Assembly: GCA_013398955.1 (NCBI GenBank)
Contig: VWPU01014195.1
Span: forward strand, 29,958 to 93,957
Direction: 5' to 3'
DNA length: 64,000 bases
Origin: Callaeas wilsoni
Taxonomy: Eukaryota; Chordata; Aves; Passeriformes; Callaeidae
Shown here piece by piece: positions 10,026-20,740 of the stretch; the first letter of the stretch is position 1; each line of letters opens with the position of its first letter. The position numbers and the translations under genes are program-made. The notes under the pieces are model-generated. The model did no database searches. It saw nothing but the letters and a program-made list of their open reading frames with translations, and had not been told where the DNA came from.

Positions 10026-12000
10026 AATTTAATTTGTACCCTAATTTAAGATACAGCCACCACCAGCTCCAGTAAAGGGGCAGAAGAAACCTTTTTTACA
10101 CATAAAGTTGTAGGAAATTTTGATTTTTCAGCTCCATTGTTGAACTGATTTTTTTGTTATTATCATGTTGAACTGAAGCAAAAGCCTTTGGATTCCTCAG
10201 AAACAGGAAATAAAAATAGGATTCAGGAAGAAAATCTTTTCTTTTTCTCTGCTTCAGCCTTTATTTTACTGCTGATGTTTTCAACTTCAGGGGAATTTTG
10301 AAACAAAGTTTTGTGAAATGAAAAATCACAAAGTTTCTGATAAAACCTCATTCTGCTAAAGAAAGATTGGTGTAAAACTGCATTTTTGGGATGAAGTCAA
10401 ACATTTCTTGAGCCCATTTCTGCATTGAAACTTCAGCAGAACTCAGCAAAGACAGGAGCCTGCAAAGTGACAAAATCAGAGGGTTTCTCTCTGACTTAGA
10501 AGTACTTTTTATCTTTAAATTATGCGCATTCAGAGATCAAATAAGCACGTACACGGATTAAATAAGGCACATACACGTCTCTTCTGTGTGGGGAACGCAC
10601 GGCCACCACATCTCAGCACAAAATCGCTGAGAACATGATTTAGAACACGGGTTTATAAAATTCTGCAGGATCCCTTCCCTCTCAGCCCCAACTTTGGGCA
10701 GTCCTCGCTCTGACCCAGCACAGCACCTCCTCTGTTATTTGATAAGCAAAGCCAACCCAGGGCTAATTTTCCCAGCAAGGTGGCAACAATTCCGTGTGTG
10801 ATATGTGAGGGAGAAGCACAGGCAGCTCATTTGGGTAATTTCTTACCCTTCTGGCTTCTGCAATGTTTCTTTAGGGGGCACTGAACATGAGTGATTGAGT
10901 GAGAGGGAGCCCGACAGAATTAGCACACACTGGATCTTTTGACCAAGGGGGGAAAAAAATTTAAAAAAACCCCAAAAACAAAACAGTCGAATGTTGGTCT
11001 AGGGGCACGTCCCCTTAGGATTTGGGAAAGAAAAACACCAAACCACGTTCGTTTGGTGCTCCTCGAGCTGAGCAGCGCCTTCAATTAAAACCCATTTCAA
11101 CAAAATAAAAAGACACTTAATCTTGGGTCCAAAATAGCTCTGGAATGGCAGCAGCACCGCCCAGCCCAGGGGCATTTCCAAGGCAAATTCAGCGGCCTGA
11201 TACCCTCCCATGAAGCGCTTTCCTGAGAAGCTGCTGGCAATTCCCTGCTGGAGTTTTCTGCAGTGCCTGTGAACAGCCCCTCTCAAGTGGGCACCTCCTC
11301 AGGGTCACCCCTGGTGCCACCCAGAACTTTCCAGAGTTTGTGCAAAGGGTTGTGTTTGTCCTATAACCTAAACACAGGTAAAATTCCTCTGCTCTTTTCC
11401 TGTTTTCCCCTTTTCTTTCCTTTTTTTTTTTTTTAATTAATTCTTGTTTTTGAACCAATGTGTTCCGCTGTCTGCATGGAAAAGTCCTCGTTTTCCTCTG
11501 ACAAATCCAAGGAGAAGTGATCCCTAATTTTAACACCAGAATGTCTTAGGAACCTTCACGTGCCTTGACGTGACCTGGGAAAATGCAAGCCCTGCTTTCC
11601 AACTCGCCCCTTCCCTCTGCACCTGCCCTCGAGCGAGCTCCTGGGGTGCTGTGGGAGGCAGCCTGTGAGATCTCCGTGCTTCAGGGAGCTGCATTCCCTG
11701 GGGATTCTCTGCAGGATCGTCCCCACCACGCTTGGAGCAGTCCCTGGGGTCTCAGGGGTGAGGAGAGACCCGAGTGCAGCCTCCTCCTCCTCCAGCACTG
11801 GGCAGGGAGCTCTCCGTGCCCTTGGCTTGGGGTGGTCCCTGGCCCTGGTGTCCTGCACCCCCAGCAGAGCTGCCCGGACCCCTGAGGAGCCTCTTGTCAG
11901 ATTTTAGGGTGTGCCAGACCCTAAAACACAGAACTTTTGGGGCTGCAACTCTGGATTTCATCACTGAGCTGCTCGAAACCCTTCCCTGCATTCACTCCTA
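10026..12000. other. unique non-coding DNA
   Basis: AT-rich to about 10.9 kb, then more GC-rich. Two diverged 21-bp copies beginning AAATAAG occur at 10539-10580. No gene is recognised. Confidence 0.45.
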
Positions 12001-12032
<32 letters not shown>

Positions 12033-12066
12033 ATTATTATTATTATTGTTATTATTATTATTATTT
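12001..12066. repeat. compound microsatellite (TTC)9-(TTA)n
   Basis: 12001-12027 is nine exact TTC triplets. 12028-12066 is TTA/ATT triplets with single CTA and TTG interruptions. The GAA.TTC half is a short version of the triplex-prone class. Confidence 0.95.
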
Positions 12067-15000
12067 GCAATACAACCTGTGGGCTTTTAGGGCCTGACTT
12101 CCAGCAAGGCTGAGCATCCAGGGCAGACAAATCCCCTCCGGATGTGGCAGCAGCCCCACGGATCTCTGGGGTCACCACGATGCAGCCTGGCTCCTCAAAG
12201 CTCTGAACTTTATTTTGAAGAGGTTGAACAGAGCTTGTCTCAGCCCCACAGCCAAGGTCCTCCTCACAGGCAAGCTTGAGCTCCTCGCTCACTACCAGGA
12301 GGGCATAAAAAAGTATTTAAGGAGAATTTATTCTTGCTGAGCAACAATAGCAATAGTTAATCTCTTATATTAAAACCTTTAATGACTTCGGGGACTTATG
12401 AAACCATCGGAGCCCGTTTAATGAGGGCCTGCTCTGGCCCACACTTTTCAAAGCTGAAATCTTTAATAGAGCAGAAAAGAAATTCACAATTTGGAGGGGG
12501 GGGTGGGACTGTACAGAAATTTATGGAGCTGTTTGGTTTGCAGGACTCCTGTTCCTGCTGGGCAGTGCTCTGATGATGTATTAGGGGAACCTGTCAGCAG
12601 GGCCGTGGAGCTTCATGATGCATTACAGCAATAAGTCGTTTGTAATACATCATCTGCAGCAGCTGCTGGCCCGCACTGGAGCCTCGAGCCAAAATGAGCC
12701 AAGGATCTTGACGTGCACCAAAGCTGTTCTCTTCCCTCCTGCCTTTCCCTCCCTGTCTCCAGGTCCTTCTCTCCCGCTTGCTCCCGACCTCACCCTGCCA
12801 ATAGCAATTTGCTGGTAATTTATTCATCCGGGCTCTCCCGTGGAAATTCCTTTCTGGTGGAACCAATGGAGCACAATGCTCTGCTGCCCAGGCCGGAGGA
12901 TGAGGGTGACTGCGGGGGATGAGAGGTGGAATCCCTTCGGACTGCAGCCAGCTCTGACAGGGACCAGCACACGTTTGAGGGGACTGTCTTGGGGTGATTC
13001 TCAGTTTTGAGGTGCAGGGCAATGGAGGGCCTGGTTTGCTGTCACTAATTAAGAATCAGTAGTTAAACCCCTCTTTAGCTGCACCCTGACTTTAGTTCTG
13101 CTACTTTTTCTATTTCCCATTTAGCAATTCTCTCTAATCCATAGCAGCACCCAAAATAACTTCATAAACCGCGGTAAGCTGTCAGCCAATGCAATGATTG
13201 ATCTCAGCAGTCTTTAGCAAAGGCTCCCTCACCTTCCTCACCTCTGCTCAAAAGCTGGGCAGGTTTGGTGCCCGACACAGGCAAGGCAATGAACCACTGG
13301 AGTGCCCTGGTAGCACCCCGAGAATCCCACTGCCACCTCTCCAAGCTTCTTCTGCCTGTTCTGCTCCACTTGGCCTTTCCACACACATGGCAAGCAGACC
13401 TCTGGAAGCTCATCAAATACCCCGAACCCCTTTTTCTTCTTTTTTCAGCCTTGAAAACTCATTTTGCTCTGTTCCTCTTCTGCTGTTATCTTTAGAGGGG
13501 TGAAATGTTTCGGCCCTGACTTGCACCATTTCCCAAGCTCAGAGGTGCTTGGTGGCACAGCCAGGGTGATGTTTCCATACGGGACAGAAGGGAAGGACCA
13601 TTGGGACCAGATGTAGGTGCCTGGGTGTGGGATCAGGACTTGTCCCAGACTTATCTGCTGTTCTCCTCAGTGGAGCTGGGCTCAGGAGATAATCTAATGT
13701 TCAGTGGGAACTGCAGGATACGCTGTCCATGCACACACACTGCAGAGCTTGTTGTGTTTCCAGGGATTGTTTTGATTTCGAGCTTTTTTTTTTTTTTTTT
13801 TGAGCATTTAATGCCCTGCACTTATTAAATCACAGCCCAGCGGAAAGCAAGAGGGGAAAATCACATCCATGGCTTGTTACCATGCATGAGGCATAACCAA
13901 GTGCTTCAAATCCCTGAGGGGATTACTCAGGAATCACCAGGCCACCTGGAGTTTCATTATGGCTCTTACAAACAGGCTTTTAGCAAGAAGGATGAGGTGG
14001 GGAGGGGAGAGGGGTCTTCTGTTTAAGCCCTGAAAAGAGACGAAGTTCACAGAGCTGAACAATGGCTCAGCCGAGTCAGCTGAGCCCAGGGGCTGGAAAG
14101 GATTAATCAGAGCGAGAAATGTCAGCTCAGAACAAAACCTTCAGCAGAGTGGCCAAGCCACAGGGCTCGCAGACAGCAGCCTGAGTCACTCCCCAGCCAC
14201 GCAGGACCTTTTCCCCTGCCCGGGCTGGGAGTCGAGAGCTTGGCTTGGAGTCCAGCTCCTCTTTGCTCCGGCCCCCGCGTCCCACCAGGAGGAGAGCCCC
14301 TCTCCCACCGCCGGGTATTTCCTGGCCCCTTGGTTATCCCAGGAACCCTCCTCTGCCCCATCGTTACCTTTTAGCTATTCACAGGATCCAGCACACAGAA
14401 GCACTTGGCAAGTTTGGAGCATTTTTGGATGGAGGAGGCTGTTGCTTTAGTCTCAATAAACACCATCCTCCTTCCAGGTCAAGCATTCCTTCAAACAACC
14501 AGATGATGCTGCTGATTTCCAAGTGCTTTGTTCTGCTTTCATCTAAATCAAACTCCCCACTTCTTGCCACCTTTGTAGATTTATGTTATTTATGATCCAA
14601 ACATTTCTAACGTACATATTTAGAGGAAGAAGTTCAAAATATCAAACCTGTTCACCCTTGAACTCCTCCAGTTCACTCCTTGCTTTTTCCCATAAACACA
14701 TAATGCCAGGGCTTTGCAAGGACATAAGGTAATACTTTGTAATATTTTGCAAAATTGCAGTAAGAAATCTTCTGGCCTGCACTAAGAAAACAAATAACCG
14801 GCTACAAGGATTGTCTTGGATGTCACTTCTGATTAGAGTTAATCCCAGGTGGTGAAGGAATGGATGAGACATCTGTGAGAAATGCTGGTGCTGCTTTCGA
14901 GGCTGGGCGAGAATAATCCAGGGTTTACAGTTTAGGAGTTTACCTGTAGCAATCTGTTATATATTGAATTTATAAATATATCCGGGAGCTCTCAGGAACC

Positions 15001-16448
15001 CTTAAACAGCCCGTCCCTATCAGAAAATATTTGTTTGCTGACCTAGACAAGAAATCGTGGAAGGATAAAAGGGATTGATGGCATGGGATGCCCTCAGCCA
15101 TCAGCAGGGTGATGCAGGTGGACAGATGTGCAGCGCTGAGGATCCAGAGCCGGCGAAAGCATCTCCGTTCCCTCTGGATTGTTCCTTCAAAACCACCGAG
15201 GATTTCCATTCTCTGAAAACTGATGGGACTGGGGATTCCTGCGCAGAGCCTGGGGGATGCTGGATCCTGCTGTGCCTCTGACCTGCAGCACTCCCCTCTC
15301 GGAGCGGGGTGTCGGGAGTGGGGAGCAGCACACGCTGCTCTGCTGAGGGACCCCAGCTCCTCGCGCTGGGAATTCCCACCCAGGGAACCCGAAGGTGACT
15401 GGGGCATCCTTTTTCCCCTCCAGCTCCACCTTTGTCATGCTGTTGAGGATAAAAAGGATGTCATCAAATACCTTTAGTGCCGCAATTAAAGCCCTTCATC
15501 ACAAGCTTTCAGCTGGATGCCAGGTTGGAGCTGTCGAAAGAAACCCAAGCTAAAATTCTCCTTCTGCATTTGTTCTGTCACTCTGTTAAAAGGGAACAGC
15601 TGAACAAATTATCAACATTTTGTGAGGATTAGGAAAATTGATCCAGGCTGACTCACTGCATGCCTCTATAACCCCGAGTCATGGTAAAACCCAGGAAATG
15701 AGACTGGGACTGGAAAGGGTGAGAGAATTCGTGTATTAGTGGAGCATCCTCGAACGCCAGATTGCTGGGCTCGGTTTTCCACTGGCTCCTTACACCCTGG
15801 TAGATGTCAGGACATTCTTGCCCCAACCTGACCATTTCTTCTTGAGAAGTTTCCCTACAAGTTTTGTTACTCTGTGAAAGCATAACTTCTTAATTCAGTT
15901 TAAACTCTGCATGCTAAATATCAGAAATGGGTCAAAAGTTAAACCACCATTACAGACCGAGTTTCTAAACTGTATTTAATCAAAAACAATGCATAATAAG
16001 AACTTTTCGCCCTGTCAGGACATGTAGGGGATAGTAAATGAGATCTTTACATTGAAGAACTTCAGGAAGAGAGGAAAAAAATCCCTGAATATGTGCAAAA
16101 TAATTAAACACTAAGGAGGGAGTAGGTATTTTGCATATATTTGAAGGAAAGAAAATGCGTGCCTTCCCAAACCCTCAGAGTTAGCTTGCAGTGTTGGAAG
16201 GGACGGTATTTATATTTGTGTCTTATCCAAACAGGGAATTCTGGCCCAGAATTTTCCACAGGCTTTGTTCCTGCCCTGCCCAGAAGAGATACAGCAGCTC
16301 CTGAAGGTCACAGGGCTACCTTCAGGACAGCCCCAGCTGCTGGAAAAGCCTCAGCCCCGTGCCAGCTTTCAATGTTAGAGATATTCCTATCATTAGAGAG
16401 GAATCTGCCTGCAGAGGTCACTTTGAAGGCTGTGAATTTTGGCACAGG
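12067..16448. other. unique non-coding DNA, about 4.4 kb
   Basis: No gene, transposon or RNA gene is recognised. There is an 18-nt T run at 13784-13801. Open frames up to about 145 codons (for example the minus-strand frame at 14970-15407) show no familiar domain and overlap frames on the other strand, as expected for chance frames in GC-moderate DNA. Confidence 0.45.
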
Positions 16449-17549
16449 GGACTCGAGGGAAGGGCCTGAAGCTGTGTCAGGGCACAGTTTAGGCTGGATA
16501 TTCGGAAGAGGTTCTTCCCCCACAGGGGGTGGGTGGGATAGTGGGAAGAGGCTCTTCCTCCACAGGGTATAGGTTGGATATTGGGAAGGGATTCTTCCCC
16601 CAGAGAGTAGGGGTTGGATATTGGGAAGAGGCTCTTCCTCCACAGGGTATAGGTTGGATATTGGGAAGGGATTCTTCCCCCAGAGGGTGTCGATTGGGTA
16701 TTGGGAAGAGGTTCTTCCTCCACAGGGTGTGGGTTGGATATTGGGAAAAGGTTCGTCCTCCAGAGGGTGTGGGTTGGATATTGGGAAGAGGTTCTTCCCC
16801 TATAGAGTGTAGGCTGGATATTGGGAAGAGGTTCTTCCTCCAGAGTGTAGGTTGCATATTGGAAAGGTTCTTCCCCCACAAGGTATGGGTTGGATATTGG
16901 GAAAAGGTTCTTCCTCCAGAGGNTGTAGGTTGGATATTGGAAAGGTTCTTCCCCCACAGGGTATGGGTTGGATATTGGGAAAAGGTTCTTCTCCCAGTGG
17001 GTATAGGTTGGGTATTGGGAAGAGGTTCTTCCCCTAGAGAGTGTAGGCTGGATATTGGGAAGTGGTTCTTCCCCTATAGAGTGTAGGCTGGATATTGGGA
17101 AGTGGTTCTTCCCCTATAGAGTGTAGGCTGGATATTGGGAAGAGGTTCTTCCCCCAGAGGGTGTGGGTTGGATATTGGGAAGAGGTTCTTTCTCCAGAGG
17201 GTGTAGGTCGGGTATTGGGAACAGGTTCTTCTTCCAGAGGGTATAGGTTGGGTATTGGGAAGAGGCTGTTCCCCAACAGGGTGTGGGTTGGGTATTGGGA
17301 ATAGGTTCTTTCCCCAGAGGGTGTAGGTCGGATATTGGGAAGAGGTTCTTCCTCCAGAGAGTGTGGGTTGGATATCGGGAAGAGCTTCTTCCCCCACAGG
17401 GTGTTTGAGCACAGGGAATGGTCACAGCACCAAACTGCCAGAGCTCAGGAGGGTTTTTGGTGACTCTTAGGGGTGGTGCTGTGCAGGCCGGCAGTTGGAT
17501 CCGGCGATCCTTGAGGATCCCTTCCAACTCAGGACATTCTGGGATTCCA
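16449..17549 (+). mobile_element. CR1 LINE 3' end interrupted by an internal minisatellite expansion
   Basis: The left part, ACTCGAGGGAAGGGCCTGAAG then TTTAGGCTGGATATTCGGAAG, matches the CR1 sequence upstream of its 3' tail. The right part from about 17405 resumes CR1: GGGAATGGTCACAGCACCAA, CAGAGCTCAGGAGGGTTTTTGG, GGTGGTGCTGTGCAGG, then GATCCTTGAGGATCCCTTCC and AACTCAGGACATTCTGGGATT at the 3' end. The segment between is a tandem array of the CR1 stretch that links the two parts. The terminal AACTCAGGA type differs from the AACCCAAACC type of most other fragments here, so this is a different CR1 subfamily. Confidence 0.85.
16489..17407. repeat. 40-bp minisatellite, about 23 copies, derived from CR1
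   Basis: The unit core is TTGGATATTGGGAAGAGG, then TTCTTCC, a C/T-rich block, CAGAGGGTGT and GGG. Successive cores fall every 40 bp from 16574 onward, with a few shortened units near 16853-16968. Copies differ by point changes, and some neighbouring pairs share variants (for example the units at 17048 and 17088), indicating local amplification. One base is undetermined at 16923. Period 40 leaves remainder 1 on division by 3, and stops are rare, so several overlapping open frames (up to 185 codons) appear on both strands without coding meaning. Confidence 0.95.
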
Positions 17550-17634
17550 TAAAACCTCTGCCTTCGCCTCCTCAGTGGCAGGAGCAGCCACCGAACCCCT
17601 CCTGCCCCACTGCCCGAGGCCAGGCTTTGATTTG

Positions 17635-17694
17635 AGCCCCGGGGCTGGGTGAATAATCGATAAAAGCCCCGGGGCTGGGTGAATAATCGATAAA
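17635..17694. repeat. two exact 30-bp tandem copies
   Basis: Each unit contains the palindrome GCCCCGGGGC followed by TGGGTGAATAATCGATAAA. The copies at 17635-17664 and 17665-17694 are identical. ATCGAT with flanking AATA resembles CUX/homeodomain-type sites, though that is only motif resemblance. Confidence 0.92.
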
Positions 17695-18618
17695 CGCCCC
17701 GCTCCGTGTCGCCGGGCCGGAGGAAGCCCGGGAGCATCGGCTGCGTGCCCGCTTTGATCCCGGGGCAGCCCCGGCTCCAGCGAGCCCTTTGCGGGCAGGG
17801 ATCACCTGTCCCACTGAATAGCCACAGCCCTGCCCTGCCCACGGGAGGCCCTTTGATGCGGCGGCTGTTGATAATTAGGGCCTAATTGAGTGATTAACAG
17901 CCCCAGCAGCTCGTGCTTTAAGGCCGCGGGAGGAGGAGCAGGGGCTGCTCCCAGGCTCACGCCTTTCGGATGCGTTTTTCCAGCCCCACCTTCCCCCAGC
18001 AGCTCGCTGGATGCTGGCCCCGGGCTGGGATCCTCAGAAATGTGCAGAGCCAGCAGAGTCAGGGGAGGCGATTCCCTTTTTTTCCTCCCGAGTGCTGTAA
18101 TCACTTTTCCCCGAGCCACTATTGATAACGACTGGGGCAGGAATAGGCTCCCATTTGCCGGGGCTCCACAGGCCATGAAAATCCCTCCAGACAGACTGAA
18201 CTTAATTAACTGAGCCTATTAAGGCAATATTAAAAGAAGCCTATCTCAGCGGGCTCTCCCAGTGGGGAGACACAGCAGAGCTTTCAATTTAGGACTTATT
18301 GCGGAGCTCTCCTGCTGCCCAGCTCCGTGGGCTGCCTGGGAGCTGCTTAATCCACGGCTTGGGAGCAGGGAAAGACAGCTGGGAATGGGGGGAATATCAA
18401 AGGGAATCGACCTGTAATATATTATATGCTCACTTTGTGGCTGGGGGGAAAGCCATGTAAATGGGGAGGTTGTTTGGCACTGAATGGAGCAAACGGCAGC
18501 GTGGAAATGGCTAAAAGTTGTAAAATAGGATTTAGGGAATCCGAAGAACCTTTTCCTGAATAATTTTGGCGTGTTGCAGTGCGGCAGCGAGTAGATTCTT
18601 ACTAAAAATTGCAAAATT

Positions 18619-18681
18619 CTGCACAAAATCAAAGAAATCCTGCATAAAACCAAAGAAAATCTGCATAAAACCAAAGAAAAT
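18619..18681. repeat. three 21-bp tandem copies
   Basis: Units start at 18619, 18640 and 18661 with core CTGCATAAAACCAAAG. The first copy is diverged and the last two are identical. The period is a multiple of three, so overlapping frames on the minus strand show short residue repeats. Confidence 0.9.
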
Positions 18682-19170
18682 CTTCCTGCATCTCCTCCTT
18701 TCCCCTCCTCCTCCCCCATACATAAGTTAGGGACTAGTTTTGATCCCTCTTTACTTCTCATGAAATATTGGTGCTGTCACCATGCTGAACATCATGACTG
18801 GATTATGTTCCTGGCTATAGGAGAAAAAAACAAAGGGGAAAAGTTGCCACTGATGAACAAGGAACTGTGTCCTGCAAACGCAGCTTCAGGAAGCTGCTGA
18901 ATTGCAAAGCTACAGGAAAAATTACCCCAAAAAATACAGCAAAACGTGTTGGTTTTGCCTTAGCACAACCTGCAAATGGAAATAGCATGAAAGCTTAAAT
19001 GTAATAATACCTCCGACATTAATTCCTGTTTTTTAAAGAACGTTTCCTCAGTTTAAAGGGCTGCACAGCCACTGTAGAACCAGTAATGGCTTTAGATGGA
19101 ATGGACGGGGTTGAATCCATGTGGGTGGGAAGCTTTAGGGCCAGGAGAAGCCCAAGCTCCTGACATCAGT

Positions 19171-19310
19171 GGGCATCCCTGGAAGTGTCCAAGGCCGGGC
19201 TGGATGGGGCTTGGAGCAGCCTGGGACAGTGGGAGGTGTCCCTGCCCATGGCAGGGGATGGAACAAAATGGGCTTTAAGGTCCCTTCCAACCCAAACAAT
19301 TCCATGATTC
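19171..19310 (+). mobile_element. CR1 LINE 3'-end fragment, sense
   Basis: CATCCCTGGAAGTGTCCAAG, GGGGCTTGGAGCAGCCTGGG, GTCCCTGCCCATGGCAGGGG and GGTCCCTTCCAACCCAAAC appear in CR1 order, ending in ATTCCATGATTC, a degenerate copy of the typical 3' terminal octamer repeat. Confidence 0.93.
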
Positions 19311-20521
19311 AAGAGTTTTTTGGGATGGGAAGCTCAGTTTTAGTTGTGATGGTTGTAGAGAGAAGCTTGGAAACACAACCTGCGCTGGCTGAATTAATCA
19401 GGGGAGGGTGGGAGGGGAAACTTCATGTTATTCTGATAAAAATCCCAGGAGTTTCCACTGAAACAAGTGCTTTGTGGAGTAATGGAAGGTTTCTGCCTCC
19501 ACAAGCTGGATCCATGCTCAGCAAGCACTTCCAGAGCTCCCTAACTCTTGAAATCCCAATTAGAACATCCCCCAAAATTATTATTTGCATGGATAATGCA
19601 AAAACGTGCGTTTGCACTGCTGATGTTTTATTTTTAGCCCAGACAAGGGGCTGCAAATCCTGGGAGCCTTCCCCAGTTCATTCCAAAGGCTGGATTCAGA
19701 ATAGAAGATCCTCCTGGAGAATGTCTGCTGGGGCAGCTGAGGGATAATTGCGTGTGGCTTCAGTTTGTTTGCACAGGAAAACCCGGGGTAACCTGAGAAT
19801 TCATTACGAGAAAAGCACAGGACTCCTGCCATCCTCTAATGGCCTCTTACAGCTTGAAATGCAAAATTTACAAGGGAAGCCTTAAAGAAATGACAGGAAA
19901 ATCTGAGAAGATAACGAAACTGGCAGGGAAATTAATAGAAGCCTTGGGTTCTGTAATCCGCAGTGATTAATACCTTTTAGTTCCATGATCCTTGGTTTCC
20001 ACTTGAATTGATAAACTACCAACTGTGGCTTCTCTGCTTTAAATCAATACCCCAAAAAAATCTTCGTTGGCCTTGCTGGCCTATTTGTCATCTCGTTTCC
20101 AGCTGAAGGTTAGACAGAATCCTTATGAACTGCTGTGTTTTTCCAGTTTTATTGGAATTTCTTTTTTTATTGCCATTGTTATGCCCAGAAGATGATGGCG
20201 TGAGCAGCATTTGGGGTGCTAATCCTATCCAGCATGTGGATAGAGCCAAGGCTTTAGTAATGATCTTGCCAAATTTTTAGGAATATCCTAAGTCATCAAG
20301 GACAACCCTTTGAGTTGTCTTCAGAGTATCAGCATTTTGCAGCTTTAAAAAAGAAAAAATTAATAATTTCTGGGAAAATCAAACGGGGAAAATGGAAATG
20401 ATGTCACGGTGCTGCCGAAGTGTAAAACAGGTTAAACATGTGTGGTTCTTGTACTGTTTCAAGGCGTGCTGCACTGCAAACAGAATCCTCTGCTCTTTCA
20501 GGCTTATTTGCTACTGAAATT
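19311..20521. other. unique spacer, no gene seen
   Basis: AT-rich unique sequence between a sense CR1 and an antisense CR1. No feature is recognised. Confidence 0.45.
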
Positions 20522-20740
20522 ATCATGGAATCATGGGATGGTCTGGGTTGGGAGGGGCCTTAAATCCCATCCAGTGCCACCACCTGCCATGGGCAGGGAC
20601 ACCTCCCACTGTCCCAGGGTGCTCCCAGCCCCGTCCAGCCTGGCCTTGGGCACTGCCAGGGATCCAGGGGCAGCCACAGCTGCTCTGGGCACCCTGTGCC
20701 AGGGCCTGCCCACACTCACAGGGAAGGATTTCTTCCTAAT
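20522..20740 (-). mobile_element. CR1 LINE 3'-end fragment, antisense
   Basis: Begins ATCATGGAATCATGG, then GGTTGGGAGGGGCCTTAAAT, CCATGGGCAGGGACACCTCC, GGTGCTCCCAGCCCCGTCCA, CTGGGCACCCTGTGCCAGGG and AAGGATTTCTTCCTAAT. It is one of the best preserved CR1 pieces here but is still only the 3' end. Confidence 0.95.

Larger units (their letters stand above)
17550..19170. other. unique non-coding DNA, GC-rich with homeodomain-like motifs
   Basis: No gene is recognised. 17570-18180 is GC-rich and carries a two-copy 30-bp repeat and an AATTAGG-G-CCTAATT inverted motif (17873-17887), which looks more like regulatory than coding sequence. A three-copy 21-bp repeat lies at 18619. Confidence 0.45.

Noticed and set aside
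16418..17086. Frames of 143-185 codons with an apparent 13-14-residue repeat
   Set aside because: They follow the 40-bp CR1-derived array on both strands and have no conserved start. The repeat is stop-poor DNA, not a protein.
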